Positions 28,942 to 37,940 of a stretch of DNA of 64,000 nucleotides are shown one piece after another; the first letter of the stretch is position 1, and the number at the start of each line of letters is the position of its first letter. Under the pieces are notes generated by a model. That model saw nothing but the letters and a program-made list of their open reading frames with translations, did not search any database and had not been told where the DNA came from. The DNA is taken from contig JAFSDP010000005.1 in NCBI GenBank assembly GCA_017436185.1, positions 1 to 64,000 of the forward strand, read 5' to 3'. The translations under genes and the position numbers were made by a program. This DNA comes from Alistipes sp. (lineage in GTDB: Bacteria > Bacteroidota > Bacteroidia > Bacteroidales > Rikenellaceae).

Positions 28942-31833
28942 ATGAAGAGTCTCTATTTGGTCGATGCCTACGCATTGCTGTTCCGCTACTACTACGCCTT
29001 TCTGGGTCGTCCGATGCGCAACCACGCCGGAATGAACACCTCGGTGATCTTTGGCTTCGTGAAGTTTTTGCGCGATATTCAGAAGCGGGAGAAGCCCGAC
29101 CTGCTGGGTGTCGCCTTCGACCCCAAGGGGGGCTCGTTCCGTCGTGATATTTTCCCCGAATACAAGGCGAACCGCTCCGAGACCCCCGAGGATATCATCC
29201 TCTCGGTCCCCTATGTGAAGCGGGCGCTCGAGGCGATGTGCATCCCCATCCTGGAGGTGGCGGGTTTCGAGGCCGACGACGTGATCGGCACGCTGGCAAT
29301 GAAGGGTGTTGAGGCGGGTTACGAGGTCTTTATGGTGACCCCCGACAAGGACTACGGCCAGTTAGTGCGTGACAACTGCAAAATCTACAAGCAAAAGGGC
29401 TCGGAGGGGCAAATCGAGATTATCGACAAGGCCGCCATCCACGAAAAATACGGCATCGACGACCCCACGCTGGTGCGTGATATTTTGGCCATCTGGGGCG
29501 ATGCTTCGGACAACATTCCCGGTGTGCCGGGCATTGGCGAGAAGGGGGCCAGCAAGTTGGTGCAGGCCTGGGGAACGGTCGAAAATATCTTGGCCAACGT
29601 CTGCTCGATTAAGGGCAAGCAGGGCGAAAAAATTGCCGAGTGGGGCGATAAGCTACGCCTTGCCAAAGAGCTGACAACCATCCGTTTGGATGTGCCCATT
29701 CCCTTCGAGGAGGAGGCACTGACGGTTTGCTGTCCCCACCTCGACGAACTGCGTGCGCTCTATGCCGAGTTGGACTTCAAGGCCTTTATGAATGACCTGC
29801 AAAACCTCGCTCCTGCCGAGCCGCTGCCCACCCAACCCGTGCAGGCCGAGCAGCGTCAGTTGGCCGAGGTGAGCCGTGCCAAGTCGGCAGCCCAAAAGGC
29901 GGCCCGCCTGGAGGGTCAGGGCGACCTGTTTGCCGCCTTTGCCACCCCCGAAACGGCCGCACCGACCGCCGTTGAAAGCCCTGCAGCCCCCGAGTCGGAG
30001 GCGATGGATCTCTTTTCGGCACCCCCCTTGCGTGCCACGGCCGAGACCACGCCCCACACCTATACCATCGTGCGGGATGCCGCTGCGTTGCGTGAGGTGG
30101 TCAGCGAGGTGAGCCGCTACGAGGAGTTCTGCTTCGATACCGAGACGACGGGCTTCGATCTGTTCCGTGACCGCATTGTGGGCCTCTCGTTGGCCGTTGA
30201 GCCGCATAAGGCGTGGTATATCACCTTCCCGCTCGATACGGCCGAATATGTCGAATTGCTAAAACCGCTCTTTGAGGGCGAGCAACGCAAAATCGGTCAG
30301 AACATCAAGTTCGATTTGATGGTGCTGCGCCGCTTGGGCATCGAGGTGGGGGGGCGTCTGCTCGACACGATGATTCTGCACTACCTGCTCGATGCCGAGT
30401 CACGCCACAATATGAATGCCTTGGCAGAGCGTTACCTGAACTACGAACCCATTGCCATTGAGACCCTTATTGGTCGTGGAGCCAAGCAGCTGACAATGGA
30501 TTTGGTGGGCGTGGAGCGGGTGGCAGAGTATGCCGCCGAGGATGCCGACATCACCCTGCAACTCAAACAGGTGCTCTACCCCCAAGTGGTTGAGCAGGGC
30601 TTCGAACGCCTCTATTGGGAGGTCGAGGAGCCGCTCATTCGGGTGTTGGCCGATGTCGAGATGGCCGGTGTGAAGATCGACACCGACCACCTGGCCCGCT
30701 ACGCTGTCGAGCTGACCGCCCGCCTTGCGGAGTTGGAGCAGGAGGTGCGCCGTGAGGCCGATGAGCCGCAACTCAACATCAATTCGCCCCGCCAATTGGG
30801 CGAGGTACTCTTCGGCAAGATGCGCATCACCGACAAGCCGAAGATGACCAAAACCAAGCAGTTCTGCACCGACGAGGAGTACCTGCAATCGTTTGCCCAC
30901 CAGCACCGCATTGTCGATATGGTGTTGGAGTATCGTGGTGTGAAGAAGTTGCTTTCGACCTATGTCGAGGCCCTGCCGCAGCTGGTAAATCCGGTGACGG
31001 GTCGCATCCACACCTCGTTCAATCAGGCGGTTACGGCTACGGGTCGCCTGTCCTCGACCAACCCCAATCTGCAAAACATTCCGGTGCGTGATGCCCTCGG
31101 AAAACCCATTCGTCAGGCCTTCATCCCCTCCGACGACGAGCATCTGTTGCTGGCCGTCGATTACTCGCAGGTCGAGTTGCGTCTGATGGCTCACCTCTCG
31201 GGTGACGAGTCGCTTTTGGCCGCCTTTGCCAATGACGAGGATATCCACTCGGCTACGGCGGCCCGCCTCTTCCAGAAATCCATCGAGGAGGTTTCGTCCG
31301 AGGAGCGTCGCCGTGCCAAGACGGCCAATTTCGGCATCATCTACGGCATCTCAGCCTTCGGCTTGAGCCAGCGTCTGGAGATTTCCAGAAAGGAGGCTAA
31401 AGAGCTGATTGATGGCTATTTCCGCTCCTACCCCAAGGTCAAGGAGTATATGGAGCGAGTGGTGGCCGAGGCCCGTGAAAAGGGGTATGTCGAGACCATC
31501 TTCGGTCGTCGTCGTTACCTGAACGACATCCTCTCGCGCAATGCGGTGGCCCGAGGTGTGGCCGAGCGCAATGCCGTCAATGCCCCCATTCAGGGGTCGG
31601 CTGCCGACATTATGAAGATGGCGATGGTCGAGGTCAGCCGCCGCTTCAAGGCCGAGAATATCCGCTCGAAGGTCATCCTGCAGGTCCACGACGAATTGGT
31701 CATCGACCTGGTGCGTGAGGAGCAGGAACGAGTCATAAGCATCGTGCGTGAGGCGATGGAGGGGGCCGCTTCGTTGAAGGTCGTGCTGACGGCCGAGGCA
31801 GGAGTGGGTCGGAATTGGCTCGAGGCACACTAA
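28942..31833 (+). CDS. polA: DNA polymerase I
   Basis: Fills gaps and removes primers during replication and repair. All three domains are present in 963 residues: 5'-3' exonuclease (about 1-290), 3'-5' exonuclease (about 355-550, with the active-site DTETTGFD so proofreading is probably intact), and the family A polymerase with VDYSQVELR (motif A), the O-helix region RRRAKTANFGIIYG and QVHDELV (motif C). A low-complexity linker rich in Ala, Pro and Glu (about 290-350) joins the nuclease domains. The plus strand is strongly G-rich here. Confidence 0.98.
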   Translation: MKSLYLVDAYALLFRYYYAFLGRPMRNHAGMNTSVIFGFVKFLRDIQKREKPDLLGVAFDPKGGSFRRDIFPEYKANRSETPEDIILSVPYVKRALEAMCIPILEVAGFEADDVIGTLAMKGVEAGYEVFMVTPDKDYGQLVRDNCKIYKQKGSEGQIEIIDKAAIHEKYGIDDPTLVRDILAIWGDASDNIPGVPGIGEKGASKLVQAWGTVENILANVCSIKGKQGEKIAEWGDKLRLAKELTTIRLDVPIPFEEEALTVCCPHLDELRALYAELDFKAFMNDLQNLAPAEPLPTQPVQAEQRQLAEVSRAKSAAQKAARLEGQGDLFAAFATPETAAPTAVESPAAPESEAMDLFSAPPLRATAETTPHTYTIVRDAAALREVVSEVSRYEEFCFDTETTGFDLFRDRIVGLSLAVEPHKAWYITFPLDTAEYVELLKPLFEGEQRKIGQNIKFDLMVLRRLGIEVGGRLLDTMILHYLLDAESRHNMNALAERYLNYEPIAIETLIGRGAKQLTMDLVGVERVAEYAAEDADITLQLKQVLYPQVVEQGFERLYWEVEEPLIRVLADVEMAGVKIDTDHLARYAVELTARLAELEQEVRREADEPQLNINSPRQLGEVLFGKMRITDKPKMTKTKQFCTDEEYLQSFAHQHRIVDMVLEYRGVKKLLSTYVEALPQLVNPVTGRIHTSFNQAVTATGRLSSTNPNLQNIPVRDALGKPIRQAFIPSDDEHLLLAVDYSQVELRLMAHLSGDESLLAAFANDEDIHSATAARLFQKSIEEVSSEERRRAKTANFGIIYGISAFGLSQRLEISRKEAKELIDGYFRSYPKVKEYMERVVAEAREKGYVETIFGRRRYLNDILSRNAVARGVAERNAVNAPIQGSAADIMKMAMVEVSRRFKAENIRSKVILQVHDELVIDLVREEQERVISIVREAMEGAASLKVVLTAEAGVGRNWLEAH

Positions 31834-31854
31834 TTTACTAAAACAAAGTCTGTT

Positions 31855-33420
31855 ATGAAACCGTTACGGGCGTTGTTGGTGGCCCTGTTGCTGTTGGGTG
31901 GCGTGGCCTTTTCGGCCGAAAAAGCACCCTATCGCAACCCCATTCTCTATGCCGATGTACCCGATATGTCGGTCTGCTATGATGGGCGCTACTACTATAT
32001 GATTTCGACCACGATGCACCTGATGCCGGGCGGCCCGATTATGCGGTCGAAGGATATGCGCCGTTGGAAGACCATTGGCTATGTCTTTCCCCGCATCGAT
32101 GACGGACCTCGTTACGACCTGCTGCAAGGAACAGCCTACGGCCAGGGGCAATGGGCTTCGTCAATCCGCTACCACAACGGTACCTTCTATGTCTGGTTTA
32201 CGGCCAACGGTGCACCCCATCGGGGATTTATCTATACGGCCAAAGACCCCGCAGGGCCTTGGACACTGCACGCCCGCCCCCGCCATTTTCACGATGGGTC
32301 GCTCCTCTTCGATGACGATGGGCGGGTCTATCTGTTCCACTCGACGGGCCATCTGACCGAGTTTCGTCCCGATTTGACCGATCCGCTCGAAGGGGGTGTT
32401 GATTGTCGTATTTTCACCCCGGGTGAGGATGAACGGGGCTTGTTGGAGGGGAGTGCCGCCTTCAAACACAACGGCAAGTATTACTTGATGATGATTTCGT
32501 GGAATCCCGGCCAAATTCGTCGGGAGGTCTGTTACCGTGCCGACCACATCACCGGCCCTTATGAGAAGCGAGTTATTCTGGAAACCCCCTTCGAGGGCTA
32601 TGGCGGCGTGGCGCAAGGGTGCATTGTCGAGGATCGGCGAGGCGAGTGGCAGGCCCTCATCTTCCAGGACCGTGAGGGGGTGGGTCGCACCCCCTGTCTG
32701 ATGCCCTGTCGGTGGGTCGATGGATGGCCGATGTTGGGTACGGAGGAGGGAAAAATTCCCAACAATCTGAAGCAAAAACACCCCTCGATGCGGGGCATTG
32801 TCGGCTCGGATAATTTTCGTGGAAAGGAGCTTTCGCTCTATTGGCAGTGGAACCATAATCCGATCGACGAGGCGTGGAGCCTGACCGAACGCCGAGGAGC
32901 CTTGCGGCTTCGTACGGCTCGGGTGGTCGAAAATTTGTTCGTTGCTCCTAACACGCTGACTCAGCGAATGGTAGGCCCTGCTTCGTCGGGCGTTGTGAAG
33001 ATGGATGTGGGGGCGATGAAGGTGGGCGATCGAGCCGGTTTTGCCGCCTTCAATGGCGATAGCGGAGTGCTGACCATCCACCAAACCGAGGCGGGTCGGG
33101 TGTTGGTCCTAACCGAGGAGAAGAGCCGTTTTCGTGAGCCGGAACACGCCATCGAACGGGTCGAAATCGAGGAGTTGGCCCGTGTGAACGTCTCCGAAAA
33201 AATCATCTATCTGCGCATCGACGCCGACTTCGGTCCCGACCGTGATTGGGCCACCTTTTACTACTCCACGGACGGTCGAAATTGGCATCAGCTGGGGCGT
33301 CCCATCCGAATGACGTTCGACTACCGCCGTATGTTTATGGGGACCAAATTTGCCCTATTCAACTACGCCACCCGCGAGGTGGGCGGATGGGTCGATCTGC
33401 TCGATTTTAACTATCGTTAA
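31855..33420 (+). CDS. GH43 family glycoside hydrolase, secreted
   Basis: Signal peptide (1-21) and an N-terminal five-bladed GH43 propeller (about 25-310), followed by a C-terminal beta-sandwich (about 330-521) typical of beta-xylosidase / arabinofuranosidase members. The catalytic base is likely the Asp in YADVPDMS and the acid the Glu in LLEGSAAFKHNGKYY. Probably removes xylose or arabinose from plant glycans. It is followed by a strong terminator. Confidence 0.88.
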   Translation: MKPLRALLVALLLLGGVAFSAEKAPYRNPILYADVPDMSVCYDGRYYYMISTTMHLMPGGPIMRSKDMRRWKTIGYVFPRIDDGPRYDLLQGTAYGQGQWASSIRYHNGTFYVWFTANGAPHRGFIYTAKDPAGPWTLHARPRHFHDGSLLFDDDGRVYLFHSTGHLTEFRPDLTDPLEGGVDCRIFTPGEDERGLLEGSAAFKHNGKYYLMMISWNPGQIRREVCYRADHITGPYEKRVILETPFEGYGGVAQGCIVEDRRGEWQALIFQDREGVGRTPCLMPCRWVDGWPMLGTEEGKIPNNLKQKHPSMRGIVGSDNFRGKELSLYWQWNHNPIDEAWSLTERRGALRLRTARVVENLFVAPNTLTQRMVGPASSGVVKMDVGAMKVGDRAGFAAFNGDSGVLTIHQTEAGRVLVLTEEKSRFREPEHAIERVEIEELARVNVSEKIIYLRIDADFGPDRDWATFYYSTDGRNWHQLGRPIRMTFDYRRMFMGTKFALFNYATREVGGWVDLLDFNYR

Positions 33421-33446
33421 AGGGTGTCGTCAAAAGGCCCTTAGAG

Positions 33447-33489
33447 CCTCATTTGCTATGCTCGAATGGCAAATGAGGTTGTTTTTTTA
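33447..33489 (+). terminator. Terminator after the GH43 gene
   Basis: CCTCATTTGC (33447-33456) and GCAAATGAGG (33469-33478) form a perfect 10-bp stem, followed by TTGTTTTTTT. Confidence 0.93.
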
Positions 33490-33503
33490 TTTTTATGGGT
33501 TTT

Positions 33504-33537
33504 TTTGCGAAAAATTCAAACATTTTTCCTATTTTTG
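33504..33537 (+). promoter_or_regulatory. Promoter of lipA-lipB-recJ
   Basis: TTTG at 33504-33507 and TATTTTTG at 33530-33537, spacer 22, ending 26 bases before the lipA ATG. Confidence 0.6.
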
Positions 33538-33563
33538 CATCAATTGGGAAAAAGTAGTCTTAA

Positions 33564-34448
33564 ATGCCGAAGTTGTATGACAAGGTAACCACTATCAGAA
33601 AACCGGATTGGCTCAAAATCCGCCTGCATCGCACCGCCGAATATGCCGAGGTGCGCCACATCGTCGAAGAGCACCATCTTCACACGATTTGCAGCAGCGG
33701 ACGCTGTCCAAACCAAGCCGAATGCTGGTCACGCCGCACGGCTACGTTTATGATATTGGGCGATATTTGTACACGAGGTTGCCGATTCTGTGCCACACAG
33801 ACCGGGCGACCCCTTCCACCGAACCCGGCCGAGCCGCAGGAGGTGGCCGAGAGTGTACACCTGATGCAACTGAAGTATGTCGTCTTGACCTCTGTCACAC
33901 GCGACGACCTCGAAGATGGCGGTGCCCACCATTGGGCGGCAACCGTCGAGGCCATCCGTGAGAAGAATCCTGATGCAGCCATTGAGCTCCTTATTCCCGA
34001 CCTCGACGCCAAAGCGCATCTGCTGGATGTGATTTTGGCCTCGAAGGCCGACATTGTCGGTCACAACATCGAGACCGTCGAACGCCTCACCCCCCTGGTG
34101 CGCTCACGTGCCAAGTACCGCACGTCGCTCGCCACGCTTCGCTACCTCAGCGAGCAGGGAGCACACACCAAGAGCGGTATTATGGTGGGCCTCGGCGAGA
34201 GCGATGATGAGGTGTTGCAAACCCTTCGCGACCTGCGTGAAGCGGGTGTGAAGATTGTGACCCTTGGGCAGTACCTTCGTCCCTCGTTGGAGCATTATCC
34301 GGTGGCAGCTTACATCACCCCCGAAAAATTTGAATGGTACCGCCAAAAGGCCTTGGAGATGGGCTTCAGCTATTGTGCCTCGGCACCGCTCGTTCGCTCC
34401 TCCTACCTGGCCGAAGAGGCATTGACAAGTGTAGTTAAGGGATTGTAA
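33564..34448 (+). CDS. lipA: Lipoyl synthase
   Basis: Radical SAM enzyme inserting two sulfurs into protein-bound octanoyl groups to make lipoyl cofactors of 2-oxoacid dehydrogenases and the glycine cleavage system. Both clusters are visible: the auxiliary one in CSSGRCPNQAEC and the radical SAM one in CTRGCRFC. A C-terminal RSSY serine ligand is present (VRSSYLAEE). Length 294 is normal. lipB begins five bases after its stop. Confidence 0.97.
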   Translation: MPKLYDKVTTIRKPDWLKIRLHRTAEYAEVRHIVEEHHLHTICSSGRCPNQAECWSRRTATFMILGDICTRGCRFCATQTGRPLPPNPAEPQEVAESVHLMQLKYVVLTSVTRDDLEDGGAHHWAATVEAIREKNPDAAIELLIPDLDAKAHLLDVILASKADIVGHNIETVERLTPLVRSRAKYRTSLATLRYLSEQGAHTKSGIMVGLGESDDEVLQTLRDLREAGVKIVTLGQYLRPSLEHYPVAAYITPEKFEWYRQKALEMGFSYCASAPLVRSSYLAEEALTSVVKGL

Positions 34449-34453
34449 AGACC

Positions 34454-35140
34454 ATGAAACTGAACCTTCGTGACCTGGGAACAATGAGTTACGGTGCGTG
34501 TTGGGAACTCCAACGCAACCGCTTCGACGAGTTGCTCCGCTACAAGGCCGAGGATTCGGACCCCGATCCCGATACGGCAGGCGATTTGCTCCTTGTCGAG
34601 CATCGGCCCGTCTATACACTGGGCAAAAGCGGCAAGCGGGATAACCTGCTCGTTACGGAGCAGTATCTCTCGAGCCTCGGTGCCGAGTTCTTTCACATCG
34701 ACCGTGGTGGCGATATCACCTTTCACGGCCCGGGACAGTTGGTGGGTTACCCGATTTTGGACCTCGAGAAGTTGGGCATCGGGTTGCGCACCTACATCGA
34801 CACATTGGAAGAGGCGGCCATCCGCACCGTTGCCCACTACGGCATCGAGGCGGGACGTGTGGCCGGAGCCTCGGGCGTGTGGCTCGATGCAGCAGGGCCT
34901 CGGATGCGCAAAATTTGCGCCATAGGGGTACGCTCGTCACGTTTTGTTACGATGCACGGATTCGGACTCAACGTATCGACCGATTTGAGCTGGTTCGATC
35001 GAATCAATCCGTGCGGATTTAAGGATCGAGGTGTGACCTCGATTGAAAAAGAGACGGGACACAGGATCTCGATGGAGGAGGTCAAGTGTCTGATGTCAAA
35101 CCATTTAAGTGAATTATTAAATGTTAAAATATATAAATAG
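34454..35140 (+). CDS. lipB: Octanoyl-[acyl carrier protein]:protein octanoyltransferase
   Basis: Moves octanoyl groups from acyl carrier protein to the lipoyl domains that LipA then sulfurates. Signatures: RGGDITFHGPGQLVGYP, the Lys of KICAIGVRSSR and the catalytic Cys in INPCGF. Length 228 is usual. Between lipA and recJ, with gaps of 5 and 8 bases, so one operon. Confidence 0.96.
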   Translation: MKLNLRDLGTMSYGACWELQRNRFDELLRYKAEDSDPDPDTAGDLLLVEHRPVYTLGKSGKRDNLLVTEQYLSSLGAEFFHIDRGGDITFHGPGQLVGYPILDLEKLGIGLRTYIDTLEEAAIRTVAHYGIEAGRVAGASGVWLDAAGPRMRKICAIGVRSSRFVTMHGFGLNVSTDLSWFDRINPCGFKDRGVTSIEKETGHRISMEEVKCLMSNHLSELLNVKIYK

Positions 35141-35148
35141 TATCGCTT

Positions 35149-36909
35149 ATGCCTATAGAAAAACGCTGGGTAGTGAAGCCGCAGGGCGACCCCGCGACGG
35201 TGGCTATGCTTGCCACCGAGCTCGGGATCTCGCCTGTGTTGGCCAATCTGCTCGTACAACGAGGCATAGACACAGTAGAAAAAGCGAACAAGTTCTTTAA
35301 GCCCGATTTGAGCGATCTGCACGATCCGTTCCTGATGAAGGATATGGACCGCGCGGTCGAGCGTGTCGAGCAGGCCGTAAAGCGTGGTGAGAAAATTATG
35401 ATTTACGGCGACTATGATGTGGATGGCTGTACGGCTGTCGCATTGGTCTATAAGTTCTTGCGCCAGATCGGGCATAAAAACCTGACCTTCTACATCCCCG
35501 ACCGCTATACCGAGGGGTATGGCATTTCGGTCAGGGGCATTGACGTAGCCGCCCGCAAGGGTGTGAGCCTGGTCATTGCCCTGGATTGTGGTATTAAGGC
35601 CACCGAAAAAGTGCTCTATGCAAAGACAAAGGGCGTAGATTTCATCATCTGCGACCACCACCTCCCGGCCGAGGAGATTCCCCAGGCCGTAGCCGTTCTG
35701 GACCCCAAGCGGGTCGATTGCAACTACCCCTTCGACGAATTGTCGGGGTGTGGTGTGGGCTTCAAGCTCGTGCAGGCTTATGCCCAGAAGAACGGTATCC
35801 CCTTCTCGCAAATCCTCGATTTGCTGGATTTGTTGGTTGTCTCGATTGCTTCGGACATCGTCCCCCTGAGCGACGAAAACCGCATCCTGGCCTACTTCGG
35901 CCTGAAGAACCTCAACAGCCGCCCCTCGAAGGGTCTGTTGTCGATCATCAAAATTTGCGGCCTGGACAAGCATCAGATTACCATCGACGACATCGTCTTC
36001 AAGATTGGTCCCCGCATCAACGCCGCAGGGCGTATGCGTATGGACGAGAACGACGAGAATGCCTCGCCCTCGGGAGGCCACGCCGCTGTGGAGCTCCTCA
36101 TTGAGGGTAACGAAGCGGAGGCGGCCAAGTTTGGCGAGGTGATTGACGCCTACAACCAGGACCGCAAGTCGATTGACCGCTCCGTAACGCAGGAGGCTCA
36201 CGACTACATCGAGCAGCACCCCGACCTGAAGGCCCTCAAGAGCACGGTGGTCTATAACCCCAAGTGGATGAAGGGCATCGTGGGTATTGTTGCCTCGCGT
36301 CTGATCGAGACCTACTACCGCCCGACGGTGGTGCTGACGATGAGCAACGGCTTTGTGACCGGCTCGGCACGCTCGGTGCCCGGCTTCGATCTGTACCAGG
36401 CTGTGGAGTCGTGTTCGGATCTGCTCGAAAACTTCGGCGGCCATATGTATGCCGCAGGACTTACGATGAAGCCCGAGAATGTGGCCGAGTTTACCCGCCG
36501 CTTCAACGCCTATGTCGAGGAGCATATCGACCCGCAGATGCTCATTCCGCAGGTGGATGCCGACAGTGAGTTGCTCTTCTCGGAGATTACCCCCGAGTTC
36601 CGCCACCACCTCAACCGCTTCCAGCCCTTCGGCCCGGGCAATATGTCGCCGGTGTTTGTGACCCGCAGTGTGAGCAACCACGGCGATGCCAAGTTGGTGG
36701 GTCTGGAGCGTGAGCACCTGAAGATGGATCTGATTCAGCGTCAGAAGCCCAACACGAAGATTCCGGCCATCGCCTTCCAGCAGCCGACCCACTACGATTG
36801 GGTACGCAGCGGCCGTCCGATCGATGTCTGCTACCAGATTGTCGAGAACCACTACCGAGGGATGGTCACCACCCAGTTGCGTGTGCGTGACATCAAGCCG
36901 GTGCGCTAA
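35149..36909 (+). CDS. recJ: Single-strand DNA exonuclease RecJ
   Basis: 5'-3' single-strand exonuclease in recombination and mismatch repair. DHH-family motifs are all visible: YGDYDVDG (motif I), CDHH (motif III) and GPRINAAGRM in the DHHA1 part, with a C-terminal OB-fold to residue 586. Third gene of the lipA-lipB-recJ run; a strong terminator follows. Confidence 0.96.
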   Translation: MPIEKRWVVKPQGDPATVAMLATELGISPVLANLLVQRGIDTVEKANKFFKPDLSDLHDPFLMKDMDRAVERVEQAVKRGEKIMIYGDYDVDGCTAVALVYKFLRQIGHKNLTFYIPDRYTEGYGISVRGIDVAARKGVSLVIALDCGIKATEKVLYAKTKGVDFIICDHHLPAEEIPQAVAVLDPKRVDCNYPFDELSGCGVGFKLVQAYAQKNGIPFSQILDLLDLLVVSIASDIVPLSDENRILAYFGLKNLNSRPSKGLLSIIKICGLDKHQITIDDIVFKIGPRINAAGRMRMDENDENASPSGGHAAVELLIEGNEAEAAKFGEVIDAYNQDRKSIDRSVTQEAHDYIEQHPDLKALKSTVVYNPKWMKGIVGIVASRLIETYYRPTVVLTMSNGFVTGSARSVPGFDLYQAVESCSDLLENFGGHMYAAGLTMKPENVAEFTRRFNAYVEEHIDPQMLIPQVDADSELLFSEITPEFRHHLNRFQPFGPGNMSPVFVTRSVSNHGDAKLVGLEREHLKMDLIQRQKPNTKIPAIAFQQPTHYDWVRSGRPIDVCYQIVENHYRGMVTTQLRVRDIKPVR

Positions 36910-36928
36910 TCGGCCGAAAGTGTAACGA

Positions 36929-36962
36929 AAAAGCCTGCCCCAAACGGGGTAGGCTTTTTTGG
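36929..36962 (+). terminator. Terminator after recJ
   Basis: AAGCCTGCCCC pairs with GGGGTAGGCTT (one G-T pair) around the loop AAAC, followed by six T. Confidence 0.92.
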
Positions 36963-36982
36963 TTGTTTTTTAGGGAGCTGTT

Positions 36983-37042
36983 TTAGCGTTTCATTCCGTA
37001 GAGCATTCGCCCCACTACCAGCGTTAGAATGGCCAATAACAT
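36983..37042 (-). CDS. Possible 19-residue membrane micropeptide
   Basis: ATG at 37042, 14 bases after the SGNH hydrolase stop on the same strand, reads MLLAILTLVVGRMLYGMKR: a hydrophobic stretch with a positive C-terminus. Such short ORFs can arise by chance; only its position as an operon tail and its membrane-like composition support it. Confidence 0.25.
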   Translation of the reverse strand: MLLAILTLVVGRMLYGMKR

Positions 37043-37056
37043 AGCTGTAAGGGGTT

Positions 37057-37764
37057 TTAGAGCCAATCTTTGGCGAAACGACAAATGGTGTCGGCAATCA
37101 GGCGATGCCCCTCGCGGTTGGGGTGAATGCCGTCGTCGCAGAAGAGGCTGTCGCAATGGCGCACCGAGAGGAAGGGGGTGGTGATGTCGATGATGGGCAC
37201 CGACGTAAGGGCGGCCAACTTAAAGAGCTCGAGGTTGTACATCTCGTGCCAGCGGGTGATGTTCTCGACCGCTCCGTCGAGCCATTGCAGCACGTTGCGA
37301 CGCCCCTCGTCGGTAAACTTCTCCGTAAAGCGGTTGAAGTAGCGATCCGAGAGGATGGGTGGCAACGAGAGGATGACGGGGGTCGAGCCGCACTGCTTGA
37401 TGGAGCGAATCAGCTCGTGGTAGAGGGCCGTGAAGCTCGCCAACGGCGTGACGGGGTGGTGTTCGGCGGTGGGGTCTTGGGCGATGGCACTCCAGGGGTG
37501 GTCGCAGTCGTTGCCGCCAAATTCGAGGGCGACGAATTGCGAGGCGGCCACCTCTTGACGGCGACGCTCAAGCTCTTTGAGTCCGTGGCGGATGGTGCTG
37601 CCGAAGCGGCCAAAGTTTTGGATGTTCAGCCCCAGCGAGGAGCTGCAACGCATCGAGAAACTATCGTCGAGCAGGGTGTATCGGGGTGAGGAGGGGTTGG
37701 TGCTGTTGTCGAGCACCACGCCTCGCATAATCGAGTCGCCAAAGGCGGAAATCGTACGTAACAT
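37057..37764 (-). CDS. SGNH/GDSL-type hydrolase, cytoplasmic form
   Basis: Esterase/lipase-like enzyme. All blocks are present: FGDSI (nucleophile Ser), the Gly of block II, GGND (oxyanion Asn) and DDGIHPN (Asp/His). The ATG at 37764 gives 235 residues. A longer frame back to 37914 is rejected because the promoter box TACTTTTG lies inside it (37798-37791). No signal peptide, so it should act in the cytoplasm. Substrate unknown. Confidence 0.85.
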   Translation of the reverse strand: MLRTISAFGDSIMRGVVLDNSTNPSSPRYTLLDDSFSMRCSSSLGLNIQNFGRFGSTIRHGLKELERRRQEVAASQFVALEFGGNDCDHPWSAIAQDPTAEHHPVTPLASFTALYHELIRSIKQCGSTPVILSLPPILSDRYFNRFTEKFTDEGRRNVLQWLDGAVENITRWHEMYNLELFKLAALTSVPIIDITTPFLSVRHCDSLFCDDGIHPNREGHRLIADTICRFAKDWL

Positions 37765-37790
37765 AGAATCGGTGTTTTCGGTTTGCACTG

Positions 37791-37798
37791 CAAAAGTA
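37791..37798 (-). promoter_or_regulatory. -7 box TACTTTTG of the SGNH gene
   Basis: Minus-strand match to TAnnTTTG, 26 bases upstream of the ATG at 37764. Confidence 0.65.
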
Positions 37799-37847
37799 GT
37801 GCAACCTCTGACGGTGGGGAAATAGGCGTGACCGACACCCAAAAAGT

Positions 37848-37900
37848 GTGACGAAACGGTTGTTTTTGGGACGAAAGTGCGGTTTTTAGGGACGAAAATG
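37848..37900 (+). promoter_or_regulatory. Three GACGAAA direct repeats, likely LytTR operator
   Basis: GACGAAA occurs at 37850, 37870 and 37891, each followed 5-8 bases later by a GGTTTTT-like run in the first two. The spacing of 20-21 bases is two helical turns, the pattern bound by LytTR dimers. The array ends just upstream of the -7 box of the LytTR gene. Confidence 0.6.
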
Positions 37901-37901
37901 C

Positions 37902-37909
37902 TATATTTG
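37902..37909 (+). promoter_or_regulatory. -7 box TATATTTG of the LytTR gene
   Basis: Exact TAnnTTTG match, 31 bases before ATG 37941. Confidence 0.68.
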
Positions 37910-37940
37910 CACATTCGTCACACCTTAAATTGGGACCAAT

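Noticed and set aside
34837..36852. 671-codon minus-strand ORF opposite recJ
   Set aside because: RecJ motifs are intact on the plus strand; the antisense frame has no recognisable domain.
37765..37914. N-terminal extension of the SGNH hydrolase
   Set aside because: The TACTTTTG promoter box lies inside it, and the GDSI block starts normally at the ATG of 37764.
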